The notes: generated from the sequence alone by a model not told the origin. Positions 36,176 to 45,267 are shown, counted from the first letter of the stretch. The stretch: DNA of 64,000 bases from Nitrospira sp. (GCA_030123605.1 CP126123.1:1364001-1428000); one strand, 5' to 3'. Numbers and translations: made by a program.

Positions 36176-36724
36176 CTACACATGCCCATGGATAACCGTT
36201 GTGTCGCCCGGCTCCGGAAGGTCATGCTGCCGCACACAAAGAGGCCCCGCTTGGAGCGGCGTCATCTCCATCAGCACCGCATCCTCGTCGGGATTGACAT
36301 AGTAACGAGTCCGTGTGGCAGTGTGGCGAAATCCCAGCCGGTGATAAAGAGCCCGAGCCTCGTGATTCGACACGCGTACTTCCAGCATAGCCCGATTCGC
36401 ACCCCGTTCCAACCCGGTTCGTAATGCCGTACAGACCAGACGCGTCGCGACGCCCTGTCGGCGGAACCGAGCGAGCACGGCCAGGTTCATCAACCGCACT
36501 TCTTCGAACACGATCCAAAAACAGACATAGCCTGCAAGCACGAGAGACCCTGACGGAGGATCAGGGCACTTCGCGAGCAGAAAATTGGCAAATGGATTAC
36601 CGGACAGTTCCGCCGCCAACATTTTGCGCGTCCAGGGTGAGGAGAAGCAAGCCTGTTCGATGACCAGCACCTCATCGAGCGCATCGGGGTCGGCCGGTTC
36701 GATCAGCACCCTCTCCACAACCAT
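36176..36724 (-). CDS. rimI: Ribosomal-protein-alanine acetyltransferase (RimI-like GNAT)
   Basis: A 182-residue GNAT enzyme. LDEVLVIEQACFSSPWT is the RimI start, RRQGVATRLVCTAL the acetyl-CoA loop, and ARALYHRLGFRHTATR the C-terminal part. It sits next to tsaB, as in many genomes. It acetylates the N-terminal alanine of ribosomal protein S18 in known relatives. The C-terminal 25 residues are longer than usual. Confidence 0.88.
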   Translation of the reverse strand: MVVERVLIEPADPDALDEVLVIEQACFSSPWTRKMLAAELSGNPFANFLLAKCPDPPSGSLVLAGYVCFWIVFEEVRLMNLAVLARFRRQGVATRLVCTALRTGLERGANRAMLEVRVSNHEARALYHRLGFRHTATRTRYYVNPDEDAVLMEMTPLQAGPLCVRQHDLPEPGDTTVIHGHV

Positions 36725-36763
36725 CTCTTCTCGACCTCCCGCACGACCACCTGCACCATCGAC

Positions 36764-37570
36764 CTATTTTCTGGTGCGTGCGCCGGCACTTCCACGATCG
36801 ACAGGCCGCCGGCTTCGCCCCCTCTTGCTCGCCACCCGTTGCCGCCGCCGCTCGACCGCCGACAGCCCCTGCAGTTCGTCGAACTTCACTTCCGCTTCGG
36901 TCCGTTGTCCATAGAGTGGGGCCGGGCATTGCCCCGCCACCTCGCCGCGCTCAAACCGCAGCCTCGCCGCGAAGGCCACGCTGACTGCAGAGGGACGCTG
37001 CATTGCCGACACAACCTCCTGCGGTTTTCCTCCGACGGACTCGATGGCCTGCCGGATCTCCTGGCCGTAAGCTTGCCAACCATCCCCGAACAACGTACAG
37101 GCTGCTGCGCCTTGCAGCGCCTGAGCGACCGATGACGGAGGCCCCACCTGTTCGCCCATGTGTCGATGCAGCACAGCCCCAGGCAGCCATTCGTAAGCGG
37201 CCCAATAGACTTCATTCTTCCGGCTCTTGAGCACAGGCACCAGCAGTCCCGACCGAGTGCGCAGATTCCAAGCCATGGCTTCCAAGGTCGGTACCGGTAC
37301 CACCGGCGTTCCCATGACCGACCGAAAACCCAACAGGGTCGCCAGTCCCACCCGCAGGCCGGTGAACGACCCTGGCCCGATCGACAGGGCCAACCCCTGC
37401 AGATCCCTCAACGACAGTCCCGCATCCTTGAGCACCCGGTCGATGGCGCCCATCAGCCTGCGCGCATGGGAGCCCTCGGCATCTTGTTCGACCAGTGCCA
37501 GCACCCGATCGTCTTGTAACAGTGCCACGCTTTGCCAGGCAGTCGCCGTATCGATCGCCAGAAGATGCAT
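36764..37570 (-). CDS. tsaB: tRNA threonylcarbamoyladenosine biosynthesis protein TsaB
   Basis: A 268-residue ASKHA-fold protein: MHLLAIDTATAWQSVALL, SIGPGSFTGLRVGLATLLGF and PVLKSRKNEVYWAAYE match TsaB. I use ATG 37570; the longer frame adds nine residues. TsaB scaffolds TsaD/TsaE for t6A synthesis in tRNA. The C-terminal tail (about 40 residues) is Arg-rich and longer than usual. Confidence 0.9.
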   Translation of the reverse strand: MHLLAIDTATAWQSVALLQDDRVLALVEQDAEGSHARRLMGAIDRVLKDAGLSLRDLQGLALSIGPGSFTGLRVGLATLLGFRSVMGTPVVPVPTLEAMAWNLRTRSGLLVPVLKSRKNEVYWAAYEWLPGAVLHRHMGEQVGPPSSVAQALQGAAACTLFGDGWQAYGQEIRQAIESVGGKPQEVVSAMQRPSAVSVAFAARLRFERGEVAGQCPAPLYGQRTEAEVKFDELQGLSAVERRRQRVASKRGRSRRPVDRGSAGARTRK

Positions 37571-37593
37571 CGCGGACGCCGCCCTCCTACCAA

Positions 37594-38469
37594 TCATACC
37601 CGCCCGAGGTCGCCAGGCTTGAGCGGTTCGTTCGGAATCAATTCGTGAAAGGTCACCTGCAGGCTGCCGGATCCTTGCCCGTCGGTCATGCGAATGGCAA
37701 AGGGGCGCATGATCCGCCTGTCCGCAGCGGACGCTTGGACGGTTGCAGCCTGAGTCCCATCAGGCGATCCCACCGCCCGATAGTCGTCGAACTGCATCGT
37801 CGCTTCAATCTCACCGGCCGGAGAGACCCGTTCTTCCTGCACGACCAACAGATTGCGCCGTTCAAACCAGATCCGTCTTGTCACCACCGGCAAGGTTCCA
37901 TTCTGCGCCGCGCGCGCCAAGACATCCAACCTGTAACGGTCGCCGTCTTCCGCCAACCGTACCTGTTCCTGCGGACCCACGGCCTGTGTGCCGATGATCC
38001 CGCTCATCGCCCAGACACTCAACTGAAACGGGCGTGTCAAATTACCCAAACGATCCGCCTCGGATGGCCGACCGATCACCTCGCGCCCCATGGTCGGCAG
38101 CCGGAGCTTGAACTGATCATCGATCTGCACGAACTCGAACAACTCGCTTCCCACAGCCGTGAAACCGCGCAACCGGATGGCATCGGGATGTTGATAAAAC
38201 ACGGTGCCCTGCACCCGTTGGCCGATGGGCAAGAAGCCGCCCGTCATCTTCGCGCTGAACAATCCCTTGATCGTCTTGATCTCACCGGCCTGCGCCTGCA
38301 GCAACGCGGTCAGTTGTTCAACCGTCGCCTGTTTGAGCGGAACGTCATCGCGCGTGGGGAACAGACCGCAACCGGCGAAATTCAACATGAAAAGTAACCA
38401 GGCACAGGTAAGGTACCTCCTCCTTTGTGCTTGTTCCCTTTTACTTTTTCCCTCAGGCCAGTACCGCAT
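37594..38469 (-). CDS. DUF4292 / LolB-like lipoprotein
   Basis: About 291 residues with a signal ending in lipobox FAGC. The body alternates strands as in LolB/LolA-type lipid-binding half-barrels (KGLFSAKMTGGFLPIGQRVQ; AIRLRGFTAVGSELFEF). DUF4292 proteins are likely envelope lipid carriers, but no activity is shown. The start overlaps the end of radA by about 17 bases; an ATG at 38490 is also in frame. Confidence 0.78.
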   Translation of the reverse strand: MRYWPEGKSKREQAQRRRYLTCAWLLFMLNFAGCGLFPTRDDVPLKQATVEQLTALLQAQAGEIKTIKGLFSAKMTGGFLPIGQRVQGTVFYQHPDAIRLRGFTAVGSELFEFVQIDDQFKLRLPTMGREVIGRPSEADRLGNLTRPFQLSVWAMSGIIGTQAVGPQEQVRLAEDGDRYRLDVLARAAQNGTLPVVTRRIWFERRNLLVVQEERVSPAGEIEATMQFDDYRAVGSPDGTQAATVQASAADRRIMRPFAIRMTDGQGSGSLQVTFHELIPNEPLKPGDLGRV

Positions 38470-39814
38470 CAAGCGCGTCTCCGACTTCATGAATCCCGAT
38501 CAATTCAATGCCCTCGACTTGCTCCAACTTCGCCACATTCCGCTCCGGCAACAGACAACGTTTGAATCCCATCTTCGCCGCCTCACGAATCCGCAGCTCG
38601 GCCTGGCTGATCGCCCGAACCTCTCCCCCTAACCCGACCTCTCCCATCACGAGCGTCGTAAAATCGATCGGGCACTCGCGCAGGCTCGACGTGACCGCCG
38701 CCACAATGCCCAAGTCGATGGCCGGCTCGTCGATGTGGATTCCGCCGACCACGTTCACATAGACATCCTGCCCCGAGAGGTGCATGCCTAACCGCTTTTC
38801 CATCACGGCCAGCAACAGCGAGAGGCGATTGGGCTCCACCCCGTTGGCCATCCGCTTGGGCATCGCGTAATTGGTCCCGGACACCAGCGCCTGCAATTCG
38901 ACCAAGATCGGCCTCGTCCCCTCCAGGCTGGACACCACCACGGAGCCGGTGCTCCGTTGCGGCCGCTCGGCCAGAAACAACTCGGAGGGATTGCCGACTT
39001 CCTCCAGCCCTCCCTCCTTCATTTCGAAGACCCCGATCTCGTTCGTCGAACCGAACCGGTTTTTCACCGCCCGCAGAATGCGGTAGCTGTGGCTCTTGTC
39101 CCCTTCGAAATACAACACCGTATCGACGATATGTTCCAACAGTCGCGGCCCGGCAATGGCGCCTTCTTTCGTGACATGGCCGATGATGAAGACCGGCACA
39201 TGACTGCGCTTGGCGAACCACATCAGTTGCCCCGCCACCTCCTGCACCTGGCTGATGCTCCCAGGAGCGGACGTAAGCTGTTCCGTATAGACCGTCTGGA
39301 TCGAATCCACCACCACCGCCGCCGGCTGCACCGCCTGGATGGACTTGAGAATCTGTTCAAGCGACGTTTCTCCGAGAATCAGCAACTGCTTGCCGCCGAT
39401 GCCCAGGCGCTGGCCCCGCATCTTGATCTGACGGGGAGACTCTTCGCCCGAGACATAGAGCACCTGCTCACCGGCCGTCGCGAGGAGCGGCAAGGCCTGC
39501 AACAACAGCGTGGTCTTGCCGATGCCGGGATCGCCGCCGATCAACATCACGGAGCCCGGAACCACCCCTCCGCCCAGGACCCGGTCGAACTCGCTCATGC
39601 CGGTTCCGCACCGCGGTTCGCCCACGATTTCGATGTCGGAGATCGGCACAGCCGATGCCGCCGTCATATTCGGCATGGTTTGGCGGCCTTTGGGAGTCGC
39701 AGGCTGGCGTTCTTCCTTGAAGGTATTCCAACCCGCGCAGTCGGGGCAACGTCCGAGCCAGCGAGGCGCCTGGTGCCCGCAGGCCTGGCAATGAAACGTG
39801 GTCTTCGCCTTCAT
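38453..39814 (-). CDS. radA: DNA repair protein RadA
   Basis: A 453-residue protein with an N-terminal C4 zinc finger (CQACGHQAPRWLGRCPDC), RecA-like ATPase (Walker A GGDPGIGKTTLL, LYVSGEES), the RadA-specific KNRFG motif and a C-terminal Lon-like domain (VYVNVVGGIHIDEPAIDLG). It promotes branch migration in recombination. ATG 39814 is preferred to the adjacent TTG. Confidence 0.95.
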   Translation of the reverse strand: MKAKTTFHCQACGHQAPRWLGRCPDCAGWNTFKEERQPATPKGRQTMPNMTAASAVPISDIEIVGEPRCGTGMSEFDRVLGGGVVPGSVMLIGGDPGIGKTTLLLQALPLLATAGEQVLYVSGEESPRQIKMRGQRLGIGGKQLLILGETSLEQILKSIQAVQPAAVVVDSIQTVYTEQLTSAPGSISQVQEVAGQLMWFAKRSHVPVFIIGHVTKEGAIAGPRLLEHIVDTVLYFEGDKSHSYRILRAVKNRFGSTNEIGVFEMKEGGLEEVGNPSELFLAERPQRSTGSVVVSSLEGTRPILVELQALVSGTNYAMPKRMANGVEPNRLSLLLAVMEKRLGMHLSGQDVYVNVVGGIHIDEPAIDLGIVAAVTSSLRECPIDFTTLVMGEVGLGGEVRAISQAELRIREAAKMGFKRCLLPERNVAKLEQVEGIELIGIHEVGDALDAVLA

Positions 39815-39929
39815 CAACCTTGCCTCACACAGAGGACCCTATTCAAAGGCATCGTAAAGGAAATGGCAGAGAAAAAGGAAGGAGGTGATGAAGACAGAAT
39901 ACAGCCAGCGGAACGACGGGTTGGACGAG

Positions 39930-40850
39930 TCAGTGGTATGTGATGCTGCGCTCACGGACGTGAGATTGCTTGAGGATCTCATCTGTACCGACCGCTTCAT
40001 ACCATTCGGCGGTTTCCTTGATCCAATTCCCCGTCGCATCGTATTCATAACGATAGACCTTCCGGTCGGTAATCCGTCCGTCGGCATCGAAGATGCGCTC
40101 TTCGACCTGGTTACCTCGCTCGTCGTAACGGAATTCTGACCGGCCCTGTCGTCGGCCCTTCAGGTCCGACACGACCTTTTCACGGACCTTTCCTTGATCG
40201 TCATAGGTCGTAGCCACTTCATACCCCACATCGAATCGATCAGACGTCACCACCTGATTCCCGGCGGCATCGTACCGATAGTTGCGTTCGAATCGCTCTC
40301 GTATCTCACGTCCCTTGTCGTCGTAGGCAAACAGGTTGCGATTGATGACTCGTATGGCATTGTAGTGAAGCCCCTTCGTCCGCCGGTGCGCCTCGTCATA
40401 GTCGTACAGGGAGGCATTCTCAAACGTACCGTCCCCCCAGACCGCCACTTCAGCCGATCGATCGCCGCGGTCGTCGTAACCGTACCGCGTTTCCTTCACC
40501 AGTTCGCCCTGCCCGTCCCGCACTGCCTCGGAGATCCTTCTGCCGATCTGGTCATAACCGTAGAGAAAGCGGAGCGGCCACAACCCATGAGATTGCCCCA
40601 CCCCACCTTGAATGCGTTCGATCAGGCGTCCCTGTGGATCATAGCGGTCGGTTTGCACCAACAAACTTTCTCTGGTTTCGACGGACCGGACTGCTCCCAC
40701 CAAACCTTCTTCTTCCTGATCGGACGGTTCCGCGGAAGCGGCCGGCAGGGCAAGAGCAGCACAGAGCAGAGTGGTGATCAAAAACAGAACGTGCGAGGGA
40801 CAGGGAAAAACCAGCAGGCACGGAGGCACGGCGAGATCTCGTCTCAGCAA
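39930..40850 (-). CDS. Exported YD/RHS-repeat-like protein
   Basis: A 306-residue protein with a hydrophobic N-terminal signal (LFLITTLLCAALALPAASA). About ten short repeats follow of the form YDxxGRxxE / YGYDDRGDR / FRYDERGNQVEER, typical of RHS or wapA-like YD repeats. It is far smaller than RHS toxins and has no toxin end, so it is probably a surface or periplasmic repeat protein. The start codon is TTG and uncertain. Confidence 0.7.
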   Translation of the reverse strand: MLRRDLAVPPCLLVFPCPSHVLFLITTLLCAALALPAASAEPSDQEEEGLVGAVRSVETRESLLVQTDRYDPQGRLIERIQGGVGQSHGLWPLRFLYGYDQIGRRISEAVRDGQGELVKETRYGYDDRGDRSAEVAVWGDGTFENASLYDYDEAHRRTKGLHYNAIRVINRNLFAYDDKGREIRERFERNYRYDAAGNQVVTSDRFDVGYEVATTYDDQGKVREKVVSDLKGRRQGRSEFRYDERGNQVEERIFDADGRITDRKVYRYEYDATGNWIKETAEWYEAVGTDEILKQSHVRERSITYH

Positions 40851-40890
40851 GTGGCTCGACCGGAATCGTGTGGGCAGCAGCGTCTGATTC

Positions 40891-41670
40891 CTAGTCGACG
40901 GAAGCCAACGACCCGAGAATATGGTACCCCCCGTCGACGTAGATCACCTCTCCGGTGATGCCGCGACCCAATGGACTGACCAAAAACAGCGCCGTATCGC
41001 CGACCTCGCCCTGCTCGGTCGCCCGTCGGAGCGGGGCAAAGGCTCGGTGGTGGTCGACCATCTTGCTGATTCCGGATACGCCGCGCGCCGCCAAGGTCTT
41101 GATCGGCCCGGCAGAGACCGCATTGACTCGGATATTCTTCGGCCCTAGGTCATGCGCAAGGTAACGTACCGTCGCCTCAAGCGCTGCCTTGGCCACGCCC
41201 ATCACATTGTAGTGCGGCACCACCCGCTCACTTCCGAGATAGGTCAACGTGACCACCGATCCGCCCTCCGTCATCAACGGCACAGCCGCCCGCGTGACCG
41301 CCACGAGGGAATAGGCGCTGACATCGAGGGCCGTTGCAAAACCCTGGCGCGTGGTGTTCAGAAATTCCCCCGTGAGTTCTTCCCGCGGGGCGAAGGCAAG
41401 GGAATGCACCAGAAAATCCAACCGCCCCAATTTTTGTCCGGCGGCTTTCATCAGCGCGTCGATCTGGCCGTCATCTCCGACATCACACACAGAGACAGCA
41501 GCGCCGGGCAGGGTCTGGACCAACTCCTCGACGTTTTCACGCAACCGCTCGTTCTGATAGCTGAACAACAGTTGAGCGCCTTCACGCGCCGCAGCCTGCG
41601 CGATCGCCCAGGCGATACTATGTTTGTTGGCCACACCGATGATGAGGCCCTTTTTCCCCTGTAACAACAT
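40891..41670 (-). CDS. fabI: Enoyl-ACP reductase (NADH), FabI type
   Basis: A 259-residue short-chain reductase. GLIIGVANKHSIAWAIAQAA is the FabI nucleotide loop, VHSLAFAPREEL the conserved region, and YNVMGVAKAALEATVRYLA carries the catalytic Tyr-x6-Lys. GPIKTLAARG forms the substrate lid. It performs the last reduction of fatty-acid elongation. GGAG lies before the ATG. Confidence 0.94.
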   Translation of the reverse strand: MLLQGKKGLIIGVANKHSIAWAIAQAAAREGAQLLFSYQNERLRENVEELVQTLPGAAVSVCDVGDDGQIDALMKAAGQKLGRLDFLVHSLAFAPREELTGEFLNTTRQGFATALDVSAYSLVAVTRAAVPLMTEGGSVVTLTYLGSERVVPHYNVMGVAKAALEATVRYLAHDLGPKNIRVNAVSAGPIKTLAARGVSGISKMVDHHRAFAPLRRATEQGEVGDTALFLVSPLGRGITGEVIYVDGGYHILGSLASVD

Positions 41671-42043
41671 ACCGACTCCTACTCCTTCAATGAGATGAGC
41701 CCCTGTCGGGTACTGAACATAACATGATTCATTCTTGGAATGAATGACCTTCGAACCATCTTCCGTCGCAGAACAGCGCGCTTACACCCACGTTCATGGT
41801 CTCAGTCAGAGCGGCTGCGGGCCCTTTCCGCTGCGCGCCACCTTCTTACCCTCCCAACCCCGGCCGCGTCGAGACGTGCCCTTTGCCCAAGCGAGGGCTC
41901 TCTGAAGCCGCGCTTTGCGCGAGCTGCCACACTCTCAGCGTCATCTCATACAAGGTGTTGTCCTGGTAACCATGAACTGCGCGCATCGGACGAGCACCTT
42001 CCGAGGTGCGCGTTCTGCGAGCACATGGCTACCAGGACAACAC
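41671..42043. other. Intergenic region rich in palindromes
   Basis: 373 bases without a supportable gene, between fabI and the exported protein, both minus strand. It contains repeat copies B and C and the long inverted repeat at 41954-42044. Confidence 0.6.
41887..41923. repeat. Short palindromic repeat family, copy B
   Basis: CCAAGCGAGGGCTCTCTGAA followed by GCCGCGCTTTGCGCGAGC closely matches copy A at 25979. The left half of the unit is diverged here. Confidence 0.5.
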
Positions 42044-42044
42044 C
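41954..42044. repeat. Long inverted repeat enclosing repeat copy C
   Basis: GGTGTTGTCCTGGTAACCATG (41954-41974) is matched, with one mismatch, by its reverse complement at 42024-42044. The 49-base loop is a copy of the short palindromic family (TGCGCGCATCGGACGAGCAC ... GCGCGTTCTGCGAGC, 41978-42025). The right arm abuts the stop codon of the next minus-strand gene, so the structure could act as a transcript end. Confidence 0.8.
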
Positions 42045-42916
42045 TACAACTTCTTTCGCACCTCTTTCCAATCCTTCGCCGCCTTGGCTTTCCGGGGTAA
42101 TTCGCCTTTGGGCAATTCAGGCACCACAACCACGTCCATCCGATGCTGGAGCAACAGTTCCGCAAAGGACCTGGTACGCCCGATACCGGTTTTCATCGCC
42201 GTCCAGCCATCCTGCTTGAAGGCATCGAGCGCGGCACTCAGGCCTCCGGAAACCGGCATCAGGACGAGACCGGAAGGAAACCGGTTGGAGGCCAGCCATC
42301 GGCGGATGACTTCGACTGAAGCAACCTCCGTCGGCGATTGATCGCCTCCCGGCAGATAGACCAGATTGTAGTAATACTGAGTCAGACGCGACAGTTCTTC
42401 CGCCGCGCCCGCAGCGGGCTGGGCCGACGGTCCCAACCCCTTGCCGGTCGATGCGGTGGAACCAGGGGACGATGTTGAACCATCGGTCTGCATGAGCGCA
42501 GCGACCTCGACCAAAAGAATCGGACGCCGACGCTCCCACACGAATAACGTCGCTTCGGCCTTCCCCGCCTCAACCGGCGAAGGATCATCAACCGTCACAC
42601 TGACGGCGTGAGTCCCTCGCATTTTGGGTCTATAGTCGAAAAAGGCCTGGCCACCGTCATTCGTTTTGGCCGTCGCCACCGGCTTACCGTCGATGCGCAA
42701 TTGAAGCGAAACACCTCCCACTGCCTGGCCGCCTGAATGGGTTGTCCCGGTCAACTGGGCTTCAATCCGAACAGCTTGATTCGGCAACGTCAAGGCATCC
42801 TTCACGGTCAGGCTGCCGGCAACTTTATCGGCAGCCTCAACCGTAACGCCGGCGGTCCAACAGATGAAGAGCGTCGTCAGGAAGCGGCGCAGACCAAGGC
42901 GGAACGATATTGTCAT
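42044..42916 (-). CDS. Exported protein with Ig-like domain, unknown function
   Basis: About 290 residues, signal peptide (FLTTLFICWTAGVTVEA), then a strand-rich domain (about 35-125; VSLQLRIDGKPVATAKTNDG) like bacterial Ig-like or carboxypeptidase-regulatory folds. A linker rich in Ser/Gly follows and then an alpha/beta region (VEVIRRWLASNRFPSGLVLM; MDVVVVPELPKGELP) that recalls HAD-like folds. GGAGAG precedes ATG 42916. Its promoter region is squeezed between the start and repeat copy 3. Confidence 0.65.
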   Translation of the reverse strand: MTISFRLGLRRFLTTLFICWTAGVTVEAADKVAGSLTVKDALTLPNQAVRIEAQLTGTTHSGGQAVGGVSLQLRIDGKPVATAKTNDGGQAFFDYRPKMRGTHAVSVTVDDPSPVEAGKAEATLFVWERRRPILLVEVAALMQTDGSTSSPGSTASTGKGLGPSAQPAAGAAEELSRLTQYYYNLVYLPGGDQSPTEVASVEVIRRWLASNRFPSGLVLMPVSGGLSAALDAFKQDGWTAMKTGIGRTRSFAELLLQHRMDVVVVPELPKGELPRKAKAAKDWKEVRKKL

Positions 42917-42956
42917 AAGTCTCTCCCGACCTCTCAGAAGCATCACGGGCCTCGCT

Positions 42957-43341
42957 TAGCAGGATGCGGAACAAGCCGATTGTTATGCAAGACGCCGTGA
43001 TCCGTTCACGTGCCGTGTTGGTGTCGGTCTCGCCTGCAGGATGCGAAAAAAGGCCGTCCAGCAAGGCCGCAGTGAGTTCCACGGCGCGAAGCAGCATGAG
43101 CGCCATGCCTGTGCGCGCCGCCGAGTCGGTGAGGCGGCGGTGTCTTCGAGGCAAATCGTCACCGTCTTACCCGCCTCCCTGAGCCTGCCGAGACAGGCTC
43201 TGTGCCCATGGCCGTAGGGTGAGCCTCTGAGGTGCGCGAGACGACGGATAAGTCGTCTCATGATTGCGCACGGGCGCGAGTTGGTGAGCGCCCAGTGTCT
43301 TGCGAGAACGCCGCTGGCGGACTTGTTCCGCATCCTGTTAG
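42957..43341. repeat. Dispersed terminal-inverted-repeat element, copy 3
   Basis: About 385 bases from TTAGCAGGATGCGGAACAAG to CTTGTTCCGCATCCTGTTAG; the ends are near-perfect inverted repeats. It shares the order of blocks with copy 2. Relative to copy 2 it carries about 70 extra bases (43232-43300), which include the perfect hairpin GAGACGAC/GTCGTCTC. The right end supplies the stop codon of the next minus-strand gene. Confidence 0.85.
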
Positions 43342-43595
43342 GCGAGGAGGCCGCGATCACGGCTGACGGTGAGATAGGTGTCACCCATGCAAAACAGGAT
43401 CAGACCGATCAACGGCACGAGGGCGAGCGGCAAGACAGAGGCCCACAGAAAAATCAGCAGGATGCCGGCCAGGAGCAGGGGACCGCCTCGTTTTTCCCCG
43501 ATATAGAGGTGGCCGAGGCCGGGCAAGACGGAGAGTGCGGCGGCGCGGTAGGCGTGGGAGGTTTTCTCCAACGGATCCATGTCTGTCATGACCAT
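43338..43595 (-). CDS. Small membrane protein
   Basis: An 85-residue protein with two hydrophobic segments: AYRAAALSVLPGLGHLYIGE, then LLLAGILLIFLWASVLPLAL and LIGLILFCMG. The first resembles the TM2-domain / DUF5683-like pattern (PGLGHLYxG). The stop codon TAA (43338-43340) lies in the terminal repeat of the adjacent element, so the C-terminus may be shortened. Function unknown; an ATG at 43589 is also possible. Confidence 0.65.
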   Translation of the reverse strand: MVMTDMDPLEKTSHAYRAAALSVLPGLGHLYIGEKRGGPLLLAGILLIFLWASVLPLALVPLIGLILFCMGDTYLTVSRDRGLLA

Positions 43596-43622
43596 CAGCG
43601 GAGCGGCACCCCGGCGCCAAGG

Positions 43623-44090
43623 TTAGGCCTTCAGCGCAGCGAGCACCTCGTTGACGTGGCCCGGCACCTTCACCTTTCGAAAGAGGGCCTTGAGCCGCCC
43701 GTCGGCGTCGATCACGAAGGTGCTCCGCTCGATGCCCCAGTACTTGCGGCCGTACATGCTCTTCTCTTTGTACACTCCATAGGCCTTGCAGATCGCCGCA
43801 TCTTCATCGCTCAGGAGCGCAAACGGCAACTCGTACTTGGCGATGAACTTCTGGTGCGAAGCTTTCCCATCCATGCTGACCCCGATCACAACCGCCCCCG
43901 CCTTCTTGATCGGCGCCAGGTTGTCTCGAAAGTCGCAGGCCTCTTTCGTGCAGCCGGAGGTATCGTCCTTGGGATAGAAATACAGCACCACTTGCTTGCC
44001 CTTGAGCCCCTTCAACGACAACCGGTTCCCCTCCTGGTCCGGCAGGGAAAAATCCGGCGCCTTCGCTCCCACCTCCAACCCACTCGTCAT
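43623..44090 (-). CDS. bcp: Thiol peroxidase, BCP/PrxQ family
   Basis: A 155-residue peroxiredoxin. YFYPKDDTSGCTKEACDFRD carries the peroxidatic Cys and, five residues on, the resolving Cys of PrxQ-type enzymes. GIERSTFVIDADG is the conserved C-terminal part. It reduces peroxides using thioredoxin. Confidence 0.94.
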   Translation of the reverse strand: MTSGLEVGAKAPDFSLPDQEGNRLSLKGLKGKQVVLYFYPKDDTSGCTKEACDFRDNLAPIKKAGAVVIGVSMDGKASHQKFIAKYELPFALLSDEDAAICKAYGVYKEKSMYGRKYWGIERSTFVIDADGRLKALFRKVKVPGHVNEVLAALKA

Positions 44091-44136
44091 CTCGCGGTCT
44101 CCTCTCCAACCCTATATACGGTCACCCATTCCTGGG

Positions 44137-44577
44137 TTATCGCGGTCCACTGCCGATCATCGGCCGTCTGGTCCCATAGGGATGTTCCTTGGGCGGTCCC
44201 TTTTGGGCTTGAGGACTGCCGAAGGGACGCAGTGCAGGGGAATCCCAAATCACCTTGTCGCCTGGCGCGAGATTCGCCGCTTCGATGAACTGCTGGCGGG
44301 CCGTTTCCGTCTCGCCCAGCGCATTCAACGCTAGCGCATAGTTGTAGTGCGCCTGTCCGGAGTCCGGTGCCGCCTTGATGACCTGCCCGAAATAGTCCTT
44401 GGCCTCCGCCATTTGGCCGGTCTGGAACGCCTGCGTCCCCTGACTGTTCAACGTAACCGCCTGAGCATTCGCTCCGTAGGCCAGTTCCAGGGGAACCAAC
44501 GGCTTCGGTTTCGAATGGGTACAGGCCGGAAACGACAGCATCGCCACAGAAAGGGCGATCCATACGGTAAATCTCAT
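44137..44577 (-). CDS. TPR lipoprotein
   Basis: A 146-residue protein, signal with lipobox FPAC, then two TPR units (GTQAFQTGQMAEAKDYFGQV; AHYNYALALNALGETETARQ). The C-terminus is Pro/Gly-rich. It is likely an envelope scaffold; no partner can be named. Confidence 0.78.
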   Translation of the reverse strand: MRFTVWIALSVAMLSFPACTHSKPKPLVPLELAYGANAQAVTLNSQGTQAFQTGQMAEAKDYFGQVIKAAPDSGQAHYNYALALNALGETETARQQFIEAANLAPGDKVIWDSPALRPFGSPQAQKGPPKEHPYGTRRPMIGSGPR

Positions 44578-44619
44578 GACATGACCTCGTCGGGGTTATC
44601 TTCGCGTCCTATTGCCCTA

Positions 44620-44895
44620 TTATGGTTTGGCGTGTTTCTTCTGTTCTTCTTCGACTGCTTTCCGATACATCACGTCCCATTCGGCGCTCCCTTCCACGAT
44701 TTTCCGGGAATAGGAGGCGAGTCTGGCCCGCACCTTTCGATCGATCTCCGCTTCCAATACCAATTCTGCCGCAAGCACCCGCTTGATTTCCCGCAAGACC
44801 TTCCCATCATCCTCATTGAGCCGGCATTGGGGGTTCTTCTTCAATGCTCCGAGGATGAGATGGGAAAGGTGACTGGTCTTGTCTTCGCTTAACAA
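44620..44895 (-). CDS. DUF507 family protein (first of two)
   Basis: About 91 residues: LLSEDKTSHLSHLILGALKK at the start, and LREIKRVLAAELVLEAEIDR then KVRARLASYSRKI match DUF507 (small helical, unknown function). I start at TTG 44895 because the homology begins there; an ATG at 44949 adds 18 residues read from what looks like intergenic DNA. Confidence 0.75.
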   Translation of the reverse strand: MLSEDKTSHLSHLILGALKKNPQCRLNEDDGKVLREIKRVLAAELVLEAEIDRKVRARLASYSRKIVEGSAEWDVMYRKAVEEEQKKHAKP

Positions 44896-44985
44896 CGCCG
44901 TTCCAATTTTGTTTATGAGTAGTGAATGCGCCGTTGTGGACGACGGCATTCACAATTCAGCGTTCGACATTCAGAATTCCACGCC

Positions 44986-45267
44986 TTATAAAATGATGCC
45001 TCGCTCGCGCACCAGCTTCTGTTTGATCATCGTGAACATCTTCTGGTAATCGACCTGCCCCTGCTCGATTTGCCGTTCGTACGTCTGCATCAATCGACGG
45101 ACTTCGGCGTTCACGCGATCCTCGACCGCGAGTTCGTCGGTCATCGTCTGTTCCAGTGATTCACGAAGCGCCTTCCGATCCCCGATCACCTCCAGATATC
45201 CCAACTCGTGTAATCGGGCGATCAACGACTCCGCCATGTGGTGAATACGCTCTTTGGCCAGCCTCAT
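44986..45267 (-). CDS. DUF507 family protein (second of two)
   Basis: A 93-residue helical protein, MRLAKERIHHMAESLIARL and then EVRRLMQTYERQIEQGQVDY, the usual DUF507 layout. It lies upstream of its paralogue on the same strand with about 90 bases between. Tandem DUF507 pairs are seen in several delta-proteobacterial-like and Nitrospirota genomes. Confidence 0.82.
   Translation of the reverse strand: MRLAKERIHHMAESLIARLHELGYLEVIGDRKALRESLEQTMTDELAVEDRVNAEVRRLMQTYERQIEQGQVDYQKMFTMIKQKLVRERGIIL

Noticed and set aside
41741-42219. A 159-codon plus-strand frame beside fabI
   Set aside because: It spans palindromic repeats and the antisense of the exported protein gene; basic, low-complexity product.
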